Assembly: GCA_036346375.1 (NCBI GenBank)
Contig: CM070511.1
Location: forward strand, 10,602,001 to 10,666,000
Direction: 5' to 3'
Source: Guadua angustifolia
Taxonomy: Eukaryota > Streptophyta > Magnoliopsida > Poales > Poaceae
DNA: 64,000 nucleotides
Made by a program: the position numbers and the translations under genes. The notes beneath the pieces were generated by a model. That model was not told the DNA's origin and did no database searches. It saw only the letters and a program-made list of their open reading frames with translations. Below are positions 33,857 to 46,534 of the stretch, in pieces (positions within the stretch are counted from its first letter, which is position 1; each line of letters starts with the position of its first letter).

Positions 33857-34607
33857 ATCATGCCGTGCATCCTAGGTGTACGTGCATTGCAGGCGAGGTC
33901 TGTTTCTGTCACATTGTGCTATTTCACGAATGCTTTCTGTGGAGTTACTTACCCTCCTGTCCTGTTATTTTGTAGCATGAATGACGCTCCAGTTATGGTT
34001 GAGTTTGAGGGAGAAACTGATCCTCTTGAGGTGAAGTTCTAATTTTGGTTAGACTTTCCATCTGGACTTGTCCAGATAAATGATAGCCCTTTTATATTTG
34101 TTTTGATTGTTTCAGTTCAGCTCCTTACGCACTTATGCTCTACTTTTCTTACTATTAAAACTCCAATAATCTTTCACAATCAACATTTACTTTCTAAATG
34201 AAGACTGACCTTCTGGGTACCATGTAATTTTACTGAGGATAATTGGGTCAGCAATGGAACCAATACTGATGAAAATATTGATTTTCCATTTCTCTACTGG
34301 AATATTGGAATGCTTGCTAACCATGCTATTTGCTAGTTTGAAATCTGAATATGCCAATGACAAGAAGTATTTTATGTGCAACCATATGTACTAGATCGTA
34401 CGCTGTACAACAGTGCCAGCGTTATCTGCATGTTTCGTAAATTCTTTTATCAAGTCCATATACGACCTTTTCTGCCTTACCTTGTAATTGTGCGATTTGT
34501 TTCTACAGCATATAATTAGACAAGAGAGAATTTGTCTAGCATTCTGACTTGTCTACTGAACTTGAGTTACATCTTGTATCTGTTTGTAGATACTTACCTA
34601 ATGGAAG
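33857..34607 (+). pseudogene. Fragment resembling RNA polymerase subunit RPB6 (RPABC2)
   Basis: Two short exons with good borders are visible. 33866-33897 reads CILGVRALQA before a GTCTGT donor; 33976-34030, after TTTTGTAG, reads SMNDAPVMVEFEGETDPLE before a GTGAAG donor. Joined in frame they match the conserved RPB6 core (..ILGTRALQ.SMNAPVMVELEGETDPLE from family knowledge). RPB6 is a shared subunit of RNA polymerases I, II and III. A possible remnant of the last exon, RYLPNG, lies at 34588-34605 after TTTGTAG, but it stops after ten codons. The acidic N-terminus and the helix between these parts were not found. I take this as a broken gene fragment; a diverged but spliced gene with missed exons is the alternative. 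Confidence 0.55.
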
Positions 34608-34949
34608 GAACCGGAAGTGATATACATATATCACTGTGGGTTCTTGGATGAACCGGAAGTGACAAGCCATACACGAAATGTTGTTATTCCATATTTTTTT
34701 GCATTATATATTTTGATACAAATTTTTTCTACAATGTGTTAATGTAAAGCATCGCTAAATCATAATTCAAATATAGCAACATATCCTGTGCACACAAGAC
34801 TTCCCGTGTACACACCGTGCATATCAACTAATATATAAAAGTCATGAAAAACTCTGAAAAAATTTGTAGATGTACTTCATAGATTACTCTACTTATGTAT
34901 AAAATTGTAGGTTCAAATTCATTACATATGAAGAGAACTTGACACCTCT
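34031..34949. other. Intergenic or intronic AT-rich sequence
   Basis: Apart from the RYLPNG remnant at 34588 nothing coding is seen. A short direct repeat AACCGGAAGTGA occurs twice (about 34609 and 34652). Confidence 0.4.
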
Positions 34950-37211
34950 TTCAATTGCTTTTGCGGCTGTATCAGCTTGAAAATCCTTTCATGAACCAAT
35001 CCTTTACGGATTTCATCATGACGGCCCTACATCAGCTTAGATATTCTATCCTTAGCCAATTGTTGTTGCCAGTCACCTTAGCACGGATAATGCTCCATCG
35101 GACAAGTATATGGTGATGGTAAAACTGAACCTCTTTCCCAACAGAACGACCAAATGTGCATCGTTGGTGAGCTTTTTTCAGGTTATCAGGCCAATACATA
35201 TTATCTAGCTGTCGTGCAAGATAGCGTGGCCTGCCTTTTGTTTTTTCATACTTCTTTAATAGCTGGAAGAAAGTTAGCTTCGGCTTGCGAATCATCTTTC
35301 GTGGTGGCGATGCTTTTTCAGCTTTGTACCACTTGCCGACCTGCAAATCTCCTTTTGGATTGATGGTCCTTGAATTCCTTACTTCACGATCAGTTTCTAT
35401 TTGCAGTGAACCAACTGTGATCTTCAGGATCTCCCTGCCGCTAGAGCTTGACTGAATACCAACATGATATGCAACTTCTAACCACATATTTTGTATTGGC
35501 TCTTTTCCTTTTTTAGAATATTGGACCATATTGATCGGAAAGGGATTAGCATCCAGTTGCATCGTCGGCTCTTCTGTGAATTTGAGTCAGCCATCCTTTA
35601 TAGCCGATTATATCTACTATCGAAAAATATTGCAATCATTAGTATTATAAAAAAAGAATAATGCCATTTACAATACATTCGCTTTTTAATTTCATCAGCC
35701 GACGGCATGGTGTGTTCTTCAGGCAACCGTATTATTTTTTCTTGTAGTAATAAATCAAAGATACGATCACATTTAGAAATATCAAAAGTATATTTTATTT
35801 CTGACTTATTTTTAGTCACCTTGAGTTAGGAATAGACTAGGAACTTTTTAGACCCCTTAACCTATTCGGTTATATTTATTTTAGCCGTCTTCAAATGAAT
35901 CACTCGAGTCGTAATCGATGAGGTTGACTTTAGTTTTTTCTTTATTCTTGTTATTACTATTATTTTTAAACTTATTCCTAAAACCTCTATTATCGGTAAA
36001 ACAACTTTCTTGAGTTGATACCTTATGCAATAGGTGACTTAAATTAGTAAATTCTTACTCACCGAATTTTTCCTTTAGTTAGAGAATTAACCCTTAGAAG
36101 GCTAAATCGGCTAACTGATTATTAGGCAAAGTGACACTAAAACATCGTTTTCTCACATCCCTAAACCTCTGTATATAATCTATAACCGATTCAACAAATT
36201 TCTGTCGGACATAACTCAAGTCAGAAATTTTGAGTTCCAAACTTCCAAAGAAAAGTACTCATATAACTGGCTTTCGAAATCAGTCCAGAAATTGATCGAA
36301 TTCAAAGGTAAGCTTGTGAACCATGTAAAAGCAATTCTTGACAAAGATAGTGGGAACAACCTAATTTTTAAACCATCGAACTAAGCAGCTTCACAACATT
36401 GCATGATGAAATGCGTGACATGCTCCAAAGTGGTGATGGAGTTATCCCCTGATAATTTTACAAAATCAGGAATTTTAAAGTTATTACGATAAGGCATCCA
36501 ATCAATATAATCAGGGTACAGCTTCCAATAGCATTTAACCTTCCCTTTAGGTTGTATGCCGAATTGGTCTCGTGATACGGTGGATATCTGATCAGCTTAA
36601 TTCACTATATTGGCCGATAAAGTGTTGGAAGTTTGCCAATTATGCTCGTAATTGGCATTCTACCCTCCGAACGTAAGTTCGAATTAATAGGTCGCTTGAA
36701 CCAATGGGAGCTGATGAGGCTAGTCATAGCCTATGTTAGTTCTTCTAGCAATCTACTTTAGTATTGGAACGAAGGGTTTCGAGTACGTTACAACTTTGTA
36801 TGGAGCCATATTCCTCTACGAAATCACCTCGGTGTACTATGGGTGCCTGGGATTTTCAATCGACTGTGGAACTGATTAGGAAAAAGCGCAAAACAGAGTC
36901 GATGGTGGTAAGCTGGCTGGTGTATCCAACTTAGCGACATCGATATATGCTTGATGATACAGAACTCCACTTATACGAGGATCTCGTGGTAATACTATAG
37001 TTGACTAGGTTGGCATCATGGTAAGAGATGGAGCTGATGGCTTAAGATCAGCTAATAACATCGGGTTTTGCGTGCTTGATACTACCGAATAGACCAAGTA
37101 ATTCGGCAGGGCCTGCATTAGATTAAGCAGGCTTCTGGCTGATACCAACTCTTGAGCTATAGTCTTAACACTGTTAGTGATCATCGGCTTAAGAGTCGTT
37201 ACCAATGCCAA
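34950..37211 (-). pseudogene. Ty3/gypsy Gag region, heavily decayed
   Basis: Reading the minus strand from right to left: an N-terminal Gag-like stretch (37211-37005), then, in changing frames around 36250-36030, VRQKFVESVIDYIQRFRDVR and NNQLADLA, the retrotrans_gag core of grass gypsy elements. Next comes YTFDISKCDRIFDLLLQEK with LPEEHTMPSADEIKKRMYCK (35819-35640). Last is DANPFPINMVQYSKKGKEP (35562-35032), the linker before protease in this family. Many stops and frameshifts are present. No RT, integrase or clear LTR was found. The copy is old. Confidence 0.75.
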
Positions 37212-37214
37212 TGA

Positions 37215-38300
37215 CTAATTGATCAAAACATGATGCACAAATTAATTAATCATAACAGATAATTTAGCTTGTGCAGGGTAGTACATTGGTAAGTCACTGT
37301 ATCGCCGAGGGGATTGACCGATGGCAACACATCATTTTGGGCAACGTCACGTCGAGCTTTTTTGATAACAACTTAATATCATCTCCTCGAGCGCGGCCTT
37401 CTGATCCTCGATCTCCTTGCACTGTTCTGGTATCAAATCATCCAATGTTGGAATGATTATAGCTTCGATGTTGAGATTGGATGGTGGAATTGATTTTTCT
37501 GTAGAAGATATCGTGTCTCACCGGGCATGCTAAAAGTATGTTGACACTAAAAAATATGACGATGGATTAATCGGCTTAAACACACGCAAACGCTGGGTTG
37601 AAGAGATTCAAGGAGTTCCAGCCGATTTGTTTCTACAATCAACAAGATGAATTGAAAATTACACTCAAAGCTGATTTAAGTTGATAATTAGCAAGGATCT
37701 AAACAGATATACAAAGCCAATTAAATCAAAGGGAACAATAAGTCTAAATAGCTTGTTAAGGCCATTAGATGATTGATAAAGGTAGATTTTTTCGAAGAAG
37801 GTGATTCGCAACAAGATCTAAGAAAACCAAACCTGGTGTAATCGGAGAAAATCAATAATTAGCGATGCATAATTTTATTGATTAACGACGAATTACAAGA
37901 GATCTAAATTATAAGACTACTCCTAGTTGACAGAAAAAATAGGTAAAAAATAGATACGAGTTGTTTAATTGATTCTCGGTTGTCCTCCTACTTGCCCTTG
38001 ATATCCTTTTAATAGTGCATATGCCAATCGTATTTCTTCTCCAATGTGTTGCCAGTCGTGATCTGTATCGGCTTTTGTACAAATAAAATTCATTCTTTAA
38101 ATCAACAACAGTCATAATTTCATCTTTAACTTAACTTTTTTTTTCCTTTTAACCGATATCGGCCAGAAACATCCAATTTTATCCCCAACCTGATAAATCA
38201 GTTATGTCTTGCTAAAGTCTGGTATAAACAATATCATAATCAGACAAGATAGTTTTGAAAGGCGATTCACAGAGTGGCTGGGTGGGAAATCCCCAAATCA
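37215..38300. other. No gene recognised; probable gypsy leader
   Basis: AT-rich sequence with recurrent GCCGAT/ATCGGCT words, continuing the style of the gypsy remnant to its left. It may hold its leader or LTR, but no TG..CA border pair could be fixed. The right end approaches the 3' UTR of the PIFI-like gene. Confidence 0.35.
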
Positions 38301-38553
38301 GAAATTCATAATGGTGTGTCTTGAGTTTTGTCAAAAGTTCTGCTTTGTTGCTTGATGAGAGTTTCTGAATATCGGTTACAAGTCAATTCAGAGGAAACTA
38401 GGTCTGTATATAACAAAGTCACTTCTTCTTTTCAATGCAGCTCTGCAGCATACACCTCGTTACTCACCAATGTGCTATTCGTGTATCACAGTTTCTTTTT
38501 TACAAATGACAAGAGATGGCAGCCACGCCCATACACTACAAATCCTGCTCAAA

Positions 38554-41158
38554 TCATTCCTCGGAATCAGATTCCATTGGGCAGGTGCCGTCATCCACAG
38601 TTGCGAGTGGGTCAAACAGGTGCGAGTTTGGGTCCATGCATCCGGTCACAATGTCCAGCTTGCAGCGATCTCCCTGCCATCCACCATTTCAGAACTGGTG
38701 TTGGTTTTCCTCTCTTTTTAGATAACAACTGATGTTGGCTAGCCATGAAACATAGCAGCACTGCAATAGCAAGCATATCTTCTACATATAGTGTTGTGTT
38801 ATGTTATGTTACAGTGTTACATCATTACTGTGAAATTAGAAGTTACATCATTACTGTGAAGTTAGGGAGCATAGATTATTTTACCCCCTCTTCGTAGAAG
38901 CTGCCAATGTCGCAGCTTGTGATGACGATATTTTCATCCGGGAAGATGGCCCTGTCGCAGGCGCCTTCTCTGTTCAGCTCGTCCGCCAGTCCCTGCACCA
39001 TCGTCACCAAAATTCTCACTCTCTTTGCTTATGGCCTCAAAAGCACCATGAAAATAGTGGTTAAATCTTATGATCTCGACACGTTATTGAGAGTAAAACT
39101 GTAAATTGACTTATGGCCTCAAATGCACCATGAAAAATAGTGGTTAACTCTTATGATCTCGACACGTTATTGAGAGTAAAACTGTAAATTGACATCGAAC
39201 GCAGAAATGTCAAAGTGCTTAGGGGGGAAAAAACAAACTTGGAGCAAAATTTTACCTCATTGAAGAAGCTCAAGGACTTGTTCAGCCAGGGTTTGGGGAC
39301 CCTAAACTTGAGGCTGTACGGTCCATCCCATTCCAGTCCATTAGTGAATGAGAAAATCAGGGTCATGGCTGAAAAACAATATAAACATTTCATGCATACA
39401 GCAAATGCTCACTTTAATCTGTCATCGTGACAGAATTAGAATAGAACCTCCTATATTACTAACGGATATATGGCAAGTTAATAATTAATTTAAAAAAATT
39501 AGTGACTGACCATGCTGCGGCACTAGTATCCTGATGGTGTAAATAGGGGGATCAGCTTTTCCCCTTGCCTGCAGCGTCATCTGCCTCGGCTCACCACCGC
39601 ACATGATTGGCTGGTTAAACCCCCCTGCAAATTATGCTTCATCAATTAGCTAGGAAAATCCAAATCAAAACAAATTGCACTACTTATTTCTCTAACAATT
39701 CATAACAGGTAATTGAGAGTATTTAGTTACCGTTAAACGCGATGCCGAACTCGTCGTTCGGGGTCATCTTGATCGCCGCCGGGTTGTAGAAAAGGATCAG
39801 GCCCTCTCCCTGCCAGAGCAATGTTCACTTGTATATACACACACACAACAACTCATCTTAGGGTGTTACCCATACACCCTTAATGTGAACCATTTGATCT
39901 TGACTCAACGCACCAGATGAAGGTGAAATGACTCTCCAACCATTTAAGCCATTTTTGTAGAAGGCCCCTTGGACTCCATCTCATGTGTTGGGGAATCCAT
40001 TCTATCTCCATCTCATACGTTTTGTTTAGATCGGATGGGGAATCCATTCCATCTCCATCTCATACGTTTTGTTTAGATCGGATAGCAGTTCTGTTCTTTT
40101 TTCGTCGTATTAGATGCAGGCTCAATCAGAACACAATGGCCCTATTTGGCAGAGTTCTAAATTCTAGTTCCGCCTCAGATTTGAAGCTTATAGGCTAAAA
40201 TAAAGTGAATTAAGTTTATATTTTTAGTCTAAAATGTAAACAAGATAACCCACCTAAACACTTTTAATGTACTCATAGCTCTAGCTCTATAAATTTCTGG
40301 AGCTAGGAATACCCTACTCCACGAACTTTACGGATTTTGGTGGAACAGAAGCTGTGCCAAACACCCCTAATATCCACATAAAGCATAATAATGGAAGAAC
40401 AGAACCTAAGTGGAAAAAAAATTTGGGGAAACAGATGAAGTATAAGAATTGAGTGTGCGCTTGCTATGGTGCTGAAAACATTGCACATAGTACTAAATCC
40501 ACTTATAACATGAACCTGCATATCTATCTACTTTCTTTCCATGAATCTATATATCTACTTAATTAGTAGTAGGTGTTAATTTTGCATCCATGGATATCAT
40601 CGACTTACCGGGGACGGAGGAAGGCCGTTCATGGTCTTCCAAAAGACCGGCGCCTTTCCCAGCTCGAACTCCGCCCATGTCGGAAGCGAGCACCTGAAAC
40701 GATTGACGATTTTATTAAGGGAAATTCTAAAGTGCATCATAATTATAATAATAGCATATAGTGTGAAGTATAAATCAAATTTAGCTATTGATTTGTTAAA
40801 AGTATTTCAGCTACTCTTCTACGAAAGGAGTATAATAAATACTGGCTGATCTGATCTATTATCTGATCTATTAGATCTCTTTATTAAACTACAAAACCTT
40901 ACGTAAAAAAACAAACCTACAAAACCAAACATGCCATGTATAGGAGTACTGGACAGGGGAAAATTCAGTTAGTTACTCTCTAGTCTGCTGCACGGAGGCC
41001 GTCGCCGCGGTGGCAGACGCGGCCGCGGCGGTGCGGACTCCAGCCGAGAAGCTCCGGTAGGCGATGACCGTGGCACGTGCCGGCCGCCGGCCGTGGTGGT
41101 GGTGGAAGGCGGTGGCGCCGCCGCAGCTCAGGCGGCCGCAGGAAGAGAGGGTGGCCAT
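38554..41158 (-). CDS. PIFI-like chloroplast protein, complete seven-exon gene
   Basis: Seven exons on the minus strand: 41158-40977, 40693-40609, 39809-39731, 39624-39511, 39368-39256, 38992-38885 and 38673-38554 (stop TGA). All introns are GT..AG, and the 801 nt give 266 residues with no break. The N-terminus (Met, then Ser/Ala/Arg-rich, few acidic residues, about 58 residues) looks like a chloroplast transit peptide. The mature part contains LPTWAEFELGKAPVFWKTMN, FYNPAAIKMTPNDEFGIAFN, PIMCGGEPR, FTNGLEWDGPYSLKFRVPKP, then REGACDRAIFPDENIVITSC and GCMDPNS..VDDGTCP. This matches my recollection of Arabidopsis PIFI (post-illumination chlorophyll fluorescence increase), a chloroplast protein linked to NDH-dependent plastoquinone reduction. 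The name rests on recall; the gene model itself is well supported. Confidence 0.85.
39028..39192. repeat. Tandem duplication of about 82 bp in PIFI-like intron 5
   Basis: CTTATGGCCTCAAAAGCACC through GTAAATTGA (39028-39109) is followed directly by a second copy (39110-39192) differing at only a few bases. Splice sites at 39255 and 38993 are untouched. Confidence 0.9.
39990..40083. repeat. Tandem duplication of 47 bp in PIFI-like intron 2
   Basis: GGGGAATCCATTCTATCTCC through AGATCGGAT occurs at 39990-40036 and again at 40037-40083 with one substitution. Confidence 0.9.
40141..40368. mobile_element. MITE family M, copy 3, in PIFI-like intron 2
   Basis: It runs from CCTATTTGGCAGAGTTC to GCTGTGCCAAACACCCC, an inverted copy of 10371-10599 (shared block GGCTAAAATAAAGTGAATT). 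It lies antisense to copy 1 and is intronic, so it does not affect the coding frame. Confidence 0.75.
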
Positions 41159-41271
41159 CGTGCCCCCTGATGCTATACCTCCAATCTAGCCTGCCTAGTG
41201 TAATTGTTTTGTTTTTTTGCAGGTGTGGTTGAATCGAAAGATGAGCTGCTTGTGCTCTAGTGCGTGCAGAG

Positions 41272-41282
41272 GCATATATAAG
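41272..41282 (-). promoter_or_regulatory. Probable TATA box of the PIFI-like gene
   Basis: On the minus strand CTTATATATGC lies about 115 bases upstream of the start codon at 41158, a usual distance for a plant TATA box with a 70-90 base leader. No transcript evidence is available. Confidence 0.5.
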
Positions 41283-41669
41283 CATGGATGGATGCGAGCG
41301 CACGCGTGTGGTGGGGAGGTGGCAACCGGCGGAGGGTGGATGATGCTAACTGCTAAGTACTCAGAATTTGGGATGGCCTGCTTGATATTTGTAGCAAAGG
41401 GACAAAACAAAGCTCAAAGAGACGCTTTAGCTTATGCCATGGAAAAAAAATCTTCTCCATGTAGTGAAAAGATCTTTTTGTTTCTCACTAGATTTTTGCC
41501 TGTTCTTGCTTTTATGCTCAGAAAAAAAAGCAGCTTGGTGCTCTTGCACAATCCGAAAATAAGAATGACTATTTTTTTGTGTTTGCACTGAATCTAAGCA
41601 AGCACTTGCGAATCCTAGACAAGTCATACATGGGAAGAATCTAAGCAAGCTGAGTTTACTCTAGAATAG

Positions 41670-41905
41670 ATCTAAGCTTATGATCTATTTGTTTTTGCTT
41701 TTAATTCTAGATTTTGATCCTAAAAGCAGAATAAAAAATAAGCATCCCGATTTTAAGAATCAATTCTTACAATCCAGCCCACTCATATACACTAAAATCT
41801 ACAATCCATTTCATATGTGTTTTTAGAGAATCAACTTTTCTACAATCACAGTCCAAAATTAGCTTTTAGAGCCAAAACAAAAACAAACAGATCCTTAGAC
41901 ACCAA
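41670..41905. mobile_element. MITE candidate with GATCTGTTTGTTTTT-type ends
   Basis: The left end GATCTATTTGTTTTTGCTTTT pairs with the right end AGAGCCAAAACAAAAACAAACAGATC. AGAATCAA and TTGATTCT words inside also pair, as in a folding MITE. Confidence 0.5.
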
Positions 41906-41934
41906 CTTAAACCGGCTACCTAGCTCAATCTTAG

Positions 41935-42345
41935 AGGGTGTTTGGGGATCTGTGCTTCATCTTTAGACCAAAAACCCCTAAAACAGTATGACTTCAAAGT
42001 AGTTGGGAAGTTAAGCCATAGTAAAAGCACATAAAAAACCGCAGCTGCTTAGAAAGAGCTTTTGAGATGTTACTTCGCTTGACCGCCTCCTACCTCGTTC
42101 GCTCTGCCTCCCTACTCACTCCACCTTCCTTCTCACCTCGCCGTCTCCCTGTCCAGTCGCTTCCCCAATTCCCTCCAGCTTGGTTGCTGTCTCCTCGCTC
42201 AGTTGCCCTCAAAAGCTACAGCTGCAGTAGCCAGTTTACCAAACAGCATTACAAAAAAAGCCACAGTCACTAGCTACAACTACTTTACAGCCCAATAAAT
42301 TAAATGTAGCTTTTCAGCCCAGTCTCAGCCCCCCCAAACGGGCGA
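41935..42345. mobile_element. MITE-like element with GGTGTTTGG ends
   Basis: It starts near GAGGGTGTTTGGGGATC and ends near GCCCCCCCAAACGGGC. Its right part (AGCTGCAGTAGCCAGTTTACC) recurs inverted at about 50150. A pyrimidine-rich GC block sits in the middle. Confidence 0.45.
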
Positions 42346-42589
42346 TTAAGCTCATCTAGTTTACAATGCTACTAGCAGCATCCCCATGTTTTCACTATGC
42401 ATAATTTCACATTTCCTTGTAACCTAGTATTCCCCTTAATCTTATTAGTGGTAAACACATTATTAGCAATATAAGATTTTAATATTTGGTTGGTTGAATG
42501 AAATAATAGAATAGTCTTTTTAATAGTTCAAATATGTCATAACTCGAACCAACACATCCATAATTTTAAAATACAGGATATAAAATTCA

Positions 42590-43040
42590 AACCTTGAAGA
42601 TTAACATTTATAAATTTTAAATTACAAATGAAATCTTTGAATTTCACAATTTAAACTCTCACAATTTAAAATTGCAATATTCACAATTTCAATTCTTATG
42701 GTTCAAAAGTTCAATTTTTGGATTTTTGAAGTTTTAAAACTTGACTTTTCAAATTTAAATTATCAAAATTTGAGAGTCTAAAATTAAAAATTAAAACTGA
42801 AAAATTCAAATTTATAAAAATTAAATTCTGGAAATAGAATGTTTTAAAATCAACATTTGTAAATGTAACATTCAAAATTAAAAAATGGAATTTCGAAATC
42901 CAAAGGTGAAAATTTTAATTTTGAAATCTAAATTGTATGCATTTAAGGTTCCAAATTTTAGGATTCAAAATTTGATATTTTGGTGTAAAAATTCATATTT
43001 TGAAAGAAGTTTTTAAATTTAGATTTTAAATTCTTGAAGT
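42590..43040. repeat. AT-rich degenerate array with about 15-bp period
   Basis: Successive 15-base blocks can be read, for example CACAATTTAAACTCT then CACAATTTAAAATTG, and later CAAATTTAAATTATC then AAAATTTGAGAGTCT. Divergence is high, so the period is only moderately certain. Confidence 0.45.
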
Positions 43041-43183
43041 TAGAAATATGACTATAACAACTTAAAGCAAATGGTAAAAATTAAAAATTCTTACCCTTAG
43101 TAATCTAAGATAGACACTATTTCTATGGAAAATTGATATCTATAATCGGTGGTAAATTTCTAAGCTAATATTGGATTCGTCGG

Positions 43184-44870
43184 TGTAGGATCGAAATATA
43201 CTAATATAGCAATCAGAGGGGGGTGAATGATTGCGCGGAAGCTAAAATCAAATTTTTGAACTTTATTTTTCTAACACACCCCAATTTAAACTCAAATTGC
43301 TTGGAGATCAGTTCACACAGATGGTAAACAGTCAAGAGACCAGTTCACACAGTTGAGAGACCAGTTTATGCAGTTGGGAAACCAATAGACTAGTCTGGGC
43401 GACCAGTAGACCAGTCAGACGGCCAGTAGAGCAGTCTAGGCAACCAGTAGACCACTTGGGCGACCAGTAGGACACTTTGGCGACTATTAGAGCACTTGGA
43501 CGACCAGTTTGGGCGACCAGGCGAGCAGTTTGTGCGAGCAAGCGAGCAGTCGGGCGACCAGGCGAGCAGACTAGCAATTAGTTCACAAAAATAGAAATTT
43601 CTTAAGATTCCAATATTGGATTGATGTGAAATTTTAACTGTAGAAACTAGACGCAATTCTGCAGCTAACACAAAAAGAATCAGGTCAATCAGATCTACGG
43701 ATCTAAAGTTATGTCCTTTGCAAGATGACTAAAATAATTAGCGATCTAACAGCGACGGACCAAACTCAATCGAGACTAACCAAAGATCCCACCATTGGAT
43801 TAATGTAAAATTTTAACTCTAGAAACTAGATTCAATTACAAATCTAACCCAATAAGAATCAAATCGATCGGATCTACGGATCAATAGATATTACCTTGTC
43901 AAGATGATTAAAGCAACAAATGACGAAAAAACGCGAATCAACAACGGACCAAATTAGTGCAGGTCTTCTTGCATGCACGTGAAACACTTCTAGTAGCCAG
44001 GAAGCCTCAAGGTGCTAAAACATGTAGTTGCATCCAGCCACAACGTCAGAAGCAATCAACGACTCAAAATCCAGACGCCGGAAAAGCCCTCGCCGCAATG
44101 AACAGGACGCTCGAGTCGTAAGAAAGATATTTTATTTCTTTTTGTCTAACAGTACTCCAAACAAAAGAGTACAACCCTAAAACCTTGCTCTCTACATAAA
44201 TAGGAGACACCTCCCCCTATTTTTACAGAGCAAACATAAAGAGATTGAATACAACTCCACTTCCCACATGGAAAAAGTTCATATACATCTCAACCTGGCC
44301 CAACATGGCCAAAAACAACTCTTGCATGCATGTACAGCCCAGCTGCTGTAATTACGTGACTAACCAGCGTTCATGTGCATGTTCTCTTGCCTGAACATCC
44401 CGCATGACATTCTCGACCACGAAGACCTCGATTCCTCCCTGAACCTAGTCCCGAACCTTCGTTCCTCCACGAACCTAGTTCCGGTCCCGTCATCGATCAC
44501 GTTCGCCCTCGAGCAACACCTGCACATGAATAAACAAAAAAACAATTTCGAGCACAAATCCACGACTTGAATCAAAGTCAATCCATGTAACCACTCACAC
44601 GAGTGCATTGCATCAAGCAAAACCATCATCATGCTATCACCAGCATATCAAACAAATCCGAGCACAAGTCCACGACTTGACTCAAAGTTAATTCATGCAA
44701 CCACTCACATGAGTGCGTTGCATCAGGCAAAACCATCATCATACTATCACCATCATATCAAACAAATCATCTCAAGCAGCATATGCACAAGCACGACACA
44801 TGCCATAATCACAACCACTTTGCAATGACAATTTCATTACTCAGCCAATTTTTTAGCACAAGGTTTCACA
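43184..44870 (-). repeat. 3' LTR of family 2 element (1687 bp)
   Basis: It is bounded by TSD GTCGG on the left and the polypurine complement ATCTCCCCCT on the right. It contains a minisatellite of about 20-bp units (GGCGACCAGTAGACCAGT type) at 43330-43575. Confidence 0.9.
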
Positions 44871-46534
44871 ATCTCCCCCTTGATGAAAACATTGGCAACA
44901 CCATTTAGAACTGAACATTGGCATTCACTCACAAGAAAAGTTTTAAGAAATTTATTTTAAAACAAAAGCCAAAGTGAAAAATCTCCCCCTAAAAAGAAGA
45001 AATAATCTCCCCCTAAAAAGAAGAGAAATGAAAGAAGAAAAATGTGTGTGAATGTGCAATATGTGTCCAAAATTCTCCCCCGTTGACTCCAAAATTCTCC
45101 CCGTTTGACAATGGATTCATCAAGAATACAAAAGAGTGAACAAAATCTTTTTGTTTATTTTTGATTTTTCCTTTTTTTATGTACTAAGCATTATAGGTCA
45201 TCTAAAAATGTAACAATTTTATCACCAAGTCATGCTATCAAAAGTACTTGCACCCTCAAATCTACACATAAACAATGTAGAGTAAGCATAACTAGAAATC
45301 AAGTACTATTAACGATTTTTTTTGCATGGCATGATTTCCCTTTCTCAACAATCTTAAAACCTGAAAACATTGAATTTTTTTTGTGCACTTTATTTGTGCT
45401 TGAAAAACTGATTCATTAATTGATTGCAACAATAACAATTGTAAGGAATTACATGCACCATTAGCCTTACTTTTCAACCATGCCAAGTAGTCACAAGCTT
45501 AAGGTTTCATGGTTTCGGTCATACACAACTTCTTCCAAGTTCATATCAAAGTGCAATGATAAGCAGTCTCGTAAAGAAGGAGTGCGACAGTACATAACCT
45601 TGATCTTACATTTATCAACAATCACTTTTTGAGCTTTAGCACTTAACTTTCATATTTTAGCACTTTTTGAGCAGGATCAAGATAGCCAAGAAAGTTCAAC
45701 CATGACAAGATTTAATTCAAATTGCCATTCCATTTAAATAGTCATATCATAAACTACACCATATCTGTATAAACATGAAGTTGCAAAGATCTTGAAACAT
45801 AAGCATGGCTTCAAATGACATATGTGTATGAAATACAATGCTCAGTACTTTTTCATTGTTTTTTTTATTTTTTTTGTTTTTCACTTAAGAAACAATAAAA
45901 TAAAAGACATGTTACAAAATATTACAAAAACTTTCAAAAACTCCCCCTAAAAAATAACCATCTTAAAAATCTTCTTCAAAATTGTCACCTGATGGGATTA
46001 ATTTTAAAAAACAAAAAGAAACTAAAAGAACAATCCTCCCAAAAAAACAAACGAAAGAAATTTTCACCAAAAATCCATTAACTCCCCCTCAAATGGATAA
46101 CCAATGAAATCAACAGAGAAGTGATGATATACATGTGCTTGAGTTATCATGGTATGTTCAGTTAAGCATAAACATGAATCATGATAAATAAATTCTAAAC
46201 ATGAAAAGGCATGATATAAGATATATCATTTTTAAACATGCCAGGGGATACATATGAACATATGAACAAACATCTCATCTCATACCACAATTAGATATCT
46301 GTGAATGTAAAAGACATGAATGCATAAAATAGCTCACAAAGTAGGTGAAGAATTATCGCATATGCCTCTTGAAGGCTATCTCAAGGGTGAGAACCATCCA
46401 AGTCTTGATCAGATTTTGCAAAAGACCAAGATCCACTAAGCTTCTGTTCTCCAACCCGCATCCAAAAAAACCTACATAGCATTAGAAGGTATCGAGGTCT
46501 CAGTACTGGGGTTAGAAATAAAGCATTTAGGAAT

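Noticed and set aside
35154..35363. Plus-strand frame of 69 codons
   Set aside because: Antisense to the decayed gypsy Gag region; no independent support.
38328..38732. Plus-strand frame of 134 codons
   Set aside because: Overlaps the last exon of the PIFI-like gene in antisense; the minus-strand exon has splice sites and a conserved Cys-rich motif.
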